Shown piece by piece: positions 61,948-64,000 of a DNA stretch of 64,000 bases. Numbering within the stretch: position 1 is the stretch's first letter; every line of letters starts with the position of its first letter. The stretch is from assembly GCF_028464145.1 (NCBI RefSeq), contig NZ_JAQPCG010000010.1, forward strand, positions 1 to 64,000, in the 5' to 3' direction. The position numbers and the translations under genes were made by a program. Origin of the DNA: Maribacter sp. PR1. GTDB lineage: Bacteria > Bacteroidota > Bacteroidia > Flavobacteriales > Flavobacteriaceae. The notes below the pieces were generated by a model, which saw only the letters and a program-made list of their open reading frames with translations, was not told the origin of the DNA and ran no database searches.

Positions 61948-62223
61948 ATGTACAGGGGGTATGCTTAAATTAAAACGTAAATTTATATGATAAATTACTT
62001 TAATTAGAATTTAAACAACCGCAAGACTTAGAAAATAAATGTATGAAATTATATATTTATAAATCCTAATAAGTCTAAAACCAGATTATTAAATAGAACT
62101 AGAATAATACAAAAAAAACCATACACAACGCGCTGCCAAAGACACTAAGCGTACAGCTATCGTTGGCGTAAACTCGACACAACCCTTTTGATATTTTCAG
62201 ATCTATTTAATAAAAAGAGATAA
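61948..62223. other. intergenic region before the decayed lipoprotein gene
   Basis: This AT-rich stretch contains no gene. It must hold the promoter of the sensor kinase on the minus strand. A GC-richer segment (about 62125-62190) with a CGTTGGCG motif stands out but has no recognised function. Confidence 0.5.
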
Positions 62224-62595
62224 AAAATACTTATTTTAATTATTTCAATTTCAATGAGTTGGCCGGGTGACGACGATAGCAAAACGTCTGAATTGAATAT
62301 TCGGTTATCAAATGTTAGTCAATATAATTTTCAAAATATTATTGCAAACACTGGAACTGGAAATACTAATTTCGAAAACATTAATTCTTAGGAAATAACA
62401 GGCTACAAAACCTTTGAAACTGCTTATAGGTATGCATTTGTAGAATTAGAAATTGATGGAGAAAGGTACACTCTAAAGCCAATAGTTTAAGTTGGAGAAA
62501 TACTTCTTGAAAATGGAAATTACACTTATGAAATTGATGCAAACGACTCTCAAGAACAATATGGAAAAGTAACTTTAATATTAATTGGGCAATAA
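62224..62595 (+). pseudogene. decayed small lipoprotein gene
   Basis: A frame of about 120 codons can be read through two in-frame stops, TAG at 62389 and TAA at 62488, to a final TAA at 62593-62595. The start looks like a signal peptide (K-I-L-I-L-I-I-S-I-S-M-S) with no ATG before it, and the lipobox cysteine seems replaced by Trp (TGG at 62260) before P-G-D-D-D-S-K. The later part reads coherently (T-F-E-T-A-Y-R-Y-A-F-V-E-L-E-I-D-G and E-N-G-N-Y-T-Y-E-I-D-A). This resembles small lipoproteins common in Flavobacteriia. Multiple independent lesions make a dead gene likelier than a sequencing error. Confidence 0.75.
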
Positions 62596-62870
62596 AAACG
62601 ATTTGTCAACACCATAAAATATATTGCTAGTTCTAGCCTACTTACGAAAATCCGAGAGGATTTTCTATTCGGTTTGTATTTGCCTAATTGGGTACTTAAA
62701 ATACGGAAAAAATTATATAGCTAAACGTCACGCAATTTTACCATGGGTTAACTTATTTGTTATCTCCTGAATTGTAATGCCTAAGGATAATCATCAAATG
62801 GGTTACTATATAAAAAGTATAATTTCCTTACTTTTAGTACAAATCAACTCACTAATTAACAATCCTTAAA
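62596..62870. other. intergenic region between the pseudogene and the sulfatase
   Basis: No gene is seen. A perfect hairpin GAAAATCC-GAGA-GGATTTTC lies at 62646-62665 without a following T run. The promoter of the sulfatase gene should lie near 62800-62870, but no clear consensus was found. Confidence 0.5.
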
Positions 62871-64000
62871 ATGAAATACATATCACTTATCGCAGTAGTG
62901 CTTTTATTTCTTTCGCCACTTGAAGGACAAACCCAAGAAAATAAAATCAAACGACCTAACATTATTTTTATAATGTCAGATGATCATGCCTACCAAGCCA
63001 TAAGCGCGTACGATAATAAACTTATTGAAACGCCTAACATAGATCGCCTGGCAAAGGAGGGGATGTTGTTTACAAATGCCAGCGTAACCAATTCCATATG
63101 TGCGCCATCTAGGGCTACTATTTTAACCGGCAAGCACACACATATCAATGGGAAAATAGATAATCACTTTCCTTTTGATACCACTCAGGTAACTTTTCCA
63201 CAGCTATTTAAGAAAAACGGATATAAAACGGCCATGTTCGGGAAACTTCATTTTGGTAATAATCCTAAAGGGGTTGATGAATTTATGATTTTACCGGGTC
63301 AGGGGAATTATATTAATCCGGACTTTATTGTGACCAGTGGTGATACCATAAGAAAGCAAGGGTATGTTACCGATATAATTACCGATGTCTCCTTGGACTG
63401 GTTAAAGAGAGAAGGAACCTCGGATGAGCCTTTTATGATGATGTATCTGCATAAGGCACCCCATAGGCCATGGTGGCCAAGACCGGATAAGTTTAAGGAA
63501 TTTACACAAAAAACCTTCCCTGAACCTGCTACACTTTTTGATGATTATAAGAATAGGGGCACTGCAGCCAAAACCGCTGAAATGAATTTGCTTCAGCATA
63601 TGATGTATAGCCATGACAGCAAAATTAGACCTGAAACCTTAGAAAAAATGAAAGGTAAGGTACTACCGGTTGTAGAGGAATATCCTAATAGTTTTTATGG
63701 TCCTTATAATAGGGCTACGGCAGAACAAAAGGCACAATATGACCCTGTTTTGGATTCAATTAACAACTTTTTCTATGAAAATTGGCCCAAAATGACCGAT
63801 AGGGAAAAAATGAAGTGGAAGTATCAGCGCTATATGCAAGACTATCTGGGTAGTATTTCTTCCGTTGATGATAATGTGGGTAGATTGTTGAATTACTTAG
63901 ATGAAAGCGGACTGGCTGAAAATACAATCGTTATATATACCTCAGACCAAGGTTTTTATTTGGGTGAGCATGGTTGGTTTGATAAACGTTTTATTTATGA
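62871..64000 (+). CDS. sulfatase (partial, runs off the window)
   Basis: The first 376 codons of a sulfatase are present and the frame is open at the window edge. It begins with a Sec signal peptide (about 1-22, ending in E-G-Q-T-Q). Sulfatase motifs are N-I-I-F-I-M-S-D-D-H with metal-binding Asp, the formylglycine motif C-A-P-S-R with L-T-G following, F-G-K-L-H-F-G and Y-T-S-D-Q-G-F-Y-L-G-E-H-G. The cysteine type needs a maturation enzyme. It would remove sulfate from polysaccharides or glycosaminoglycan-like substrates in the periplasm. It stands near the divergent Reg_prop sensor kinase, fitting a glycan-use locus that goes on to the right. Confidence 0.93.
   Translation, partial: MKYISLIAVVLLFLSPLEGQTQENKIKRPNIIFIMSDDHAYQAISAYDNKLIETPNIDRLAKEGMLFTNASVTNSICAPSRATILTGKHTHINGKIDNHFPFDTTQVTFPQLFKKNGYKTAMFGKLHFGNNPKGVDEFMILPGQGNYINPDFIVTSGDTIRKQGYVTDIITDVSLDWLKREGTSDEPFMMMYLHKAPHRPWWPRPDKFKEFTQKTFPEPATLFDDYKNRGTAAKTAEMNLLQHMMYSHDSKIRPETLEKMKGKVLPVVEEYPNSFYGPYNRATAEQKAQYDPVLDSINNFFYENWPKMTDREKMKWKYQRYMQDYLGSISSVDDNVGRLLNYLDESGLAENTIVIYTSDQGFYLGEHGWFDKRFIY

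Noticed and set aside
62110-62190. Integron attC-like site
   Set aside because: Contains a CGTTGGCG motif but no convincing paired core sites, and no integron integrase is seen.

Overview
The window comes from a member of the Bacteroidota, most likely a marine Flavobacteriaceae. Supporting signs are gliding/type 9 secretion genes (gldJ, porV), T9SS sorting domains of type B (end of the protein at 1-152) and type A (990-aa PhoX-like protein), Flavobacteriia-style -7 boxes (TAnnTTTG), A-rich start regions without strong Shine-Dalgarno sites, a DUF5686 outer-membrane protein and a sulfatase beside a Reg_prop/Y_Y_Y sensor kinase. I cannot fix the genus from this sequence.

Layout. 1-5011: the end of a T9SS-exported protein, then a tightly overlapping operon of two lipoproteins, a PilP/GspC-like protein, a GspK/PilX-like protein with a beta-helix-like body, two pseudopilins and a GspF/PilC platform protein. 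This is part of a type II secretion / type IV pilus-like machine. 5012-7066: a mostly non-coding stretch, a tyrosine recombinase and a displaced 3' piece of a tRNA-Val-like gene, which together look like the right end of an integrated element. 7189-14324: a four-gene operon of the type common in Planctomycetes (PSD1 protein with cytochrome and LamG domains, DUF1501 Tat protein, NHL-type propeller, DUF2231-cytochrome-LRR fusion). 14511-14585: tRNA-Val(GAC).

14623-36994 is mostly conserved housekeeping: murF, gldJ, porV, cdd, pyruvate dehydrogenase E1-alpha and E2, an M28 peptidase, an SDR, a SprT-like protein, a mannose-1-phosphate guanylyltransferase, DUF389, MlaFE-type ABC genes, a PafA-type phosphatase, murI, folA, an aminotransferase-fold protein, a one-domain CBM48 protein, the ergothioneine pair egtD/egtB and thyA. 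porU, usually beside porV, is absent here.

37127-58636: a secreted PhoX-like phosphatase with nine 48-residue repeats, a concentrative nucleoside transporter, a bifunctional nuclease, etfA/etfB, the separate E1-beta gene, DUF5686, soluble and membrane pyrophosphatases side by side, TonB, a MgtC/DUF4010 membrane protein, an App1-like phosphatase, a deoxynucleoside kinase, metK behind a SAM-II riboswitch, and a CocE/NonD hydrolase. 58693-64000: a large propeller sensor kinase, a decayed lipoprotein gene and the start of a sulfatase, perhaps the edge of a sulfated-polysaccharide locus.

The most noteworthy items are the pilin-like operon, the recombinase/tRNA-fragment boundary next to it, the cytochrome/DUF1501 operon, the SAM-II riboswitch with a 9-bp complement just upstream of the metK start, the 144-bp coding repeats and the lack of porU. 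All functions are read from motifs and remembered family features; no database search was possible.
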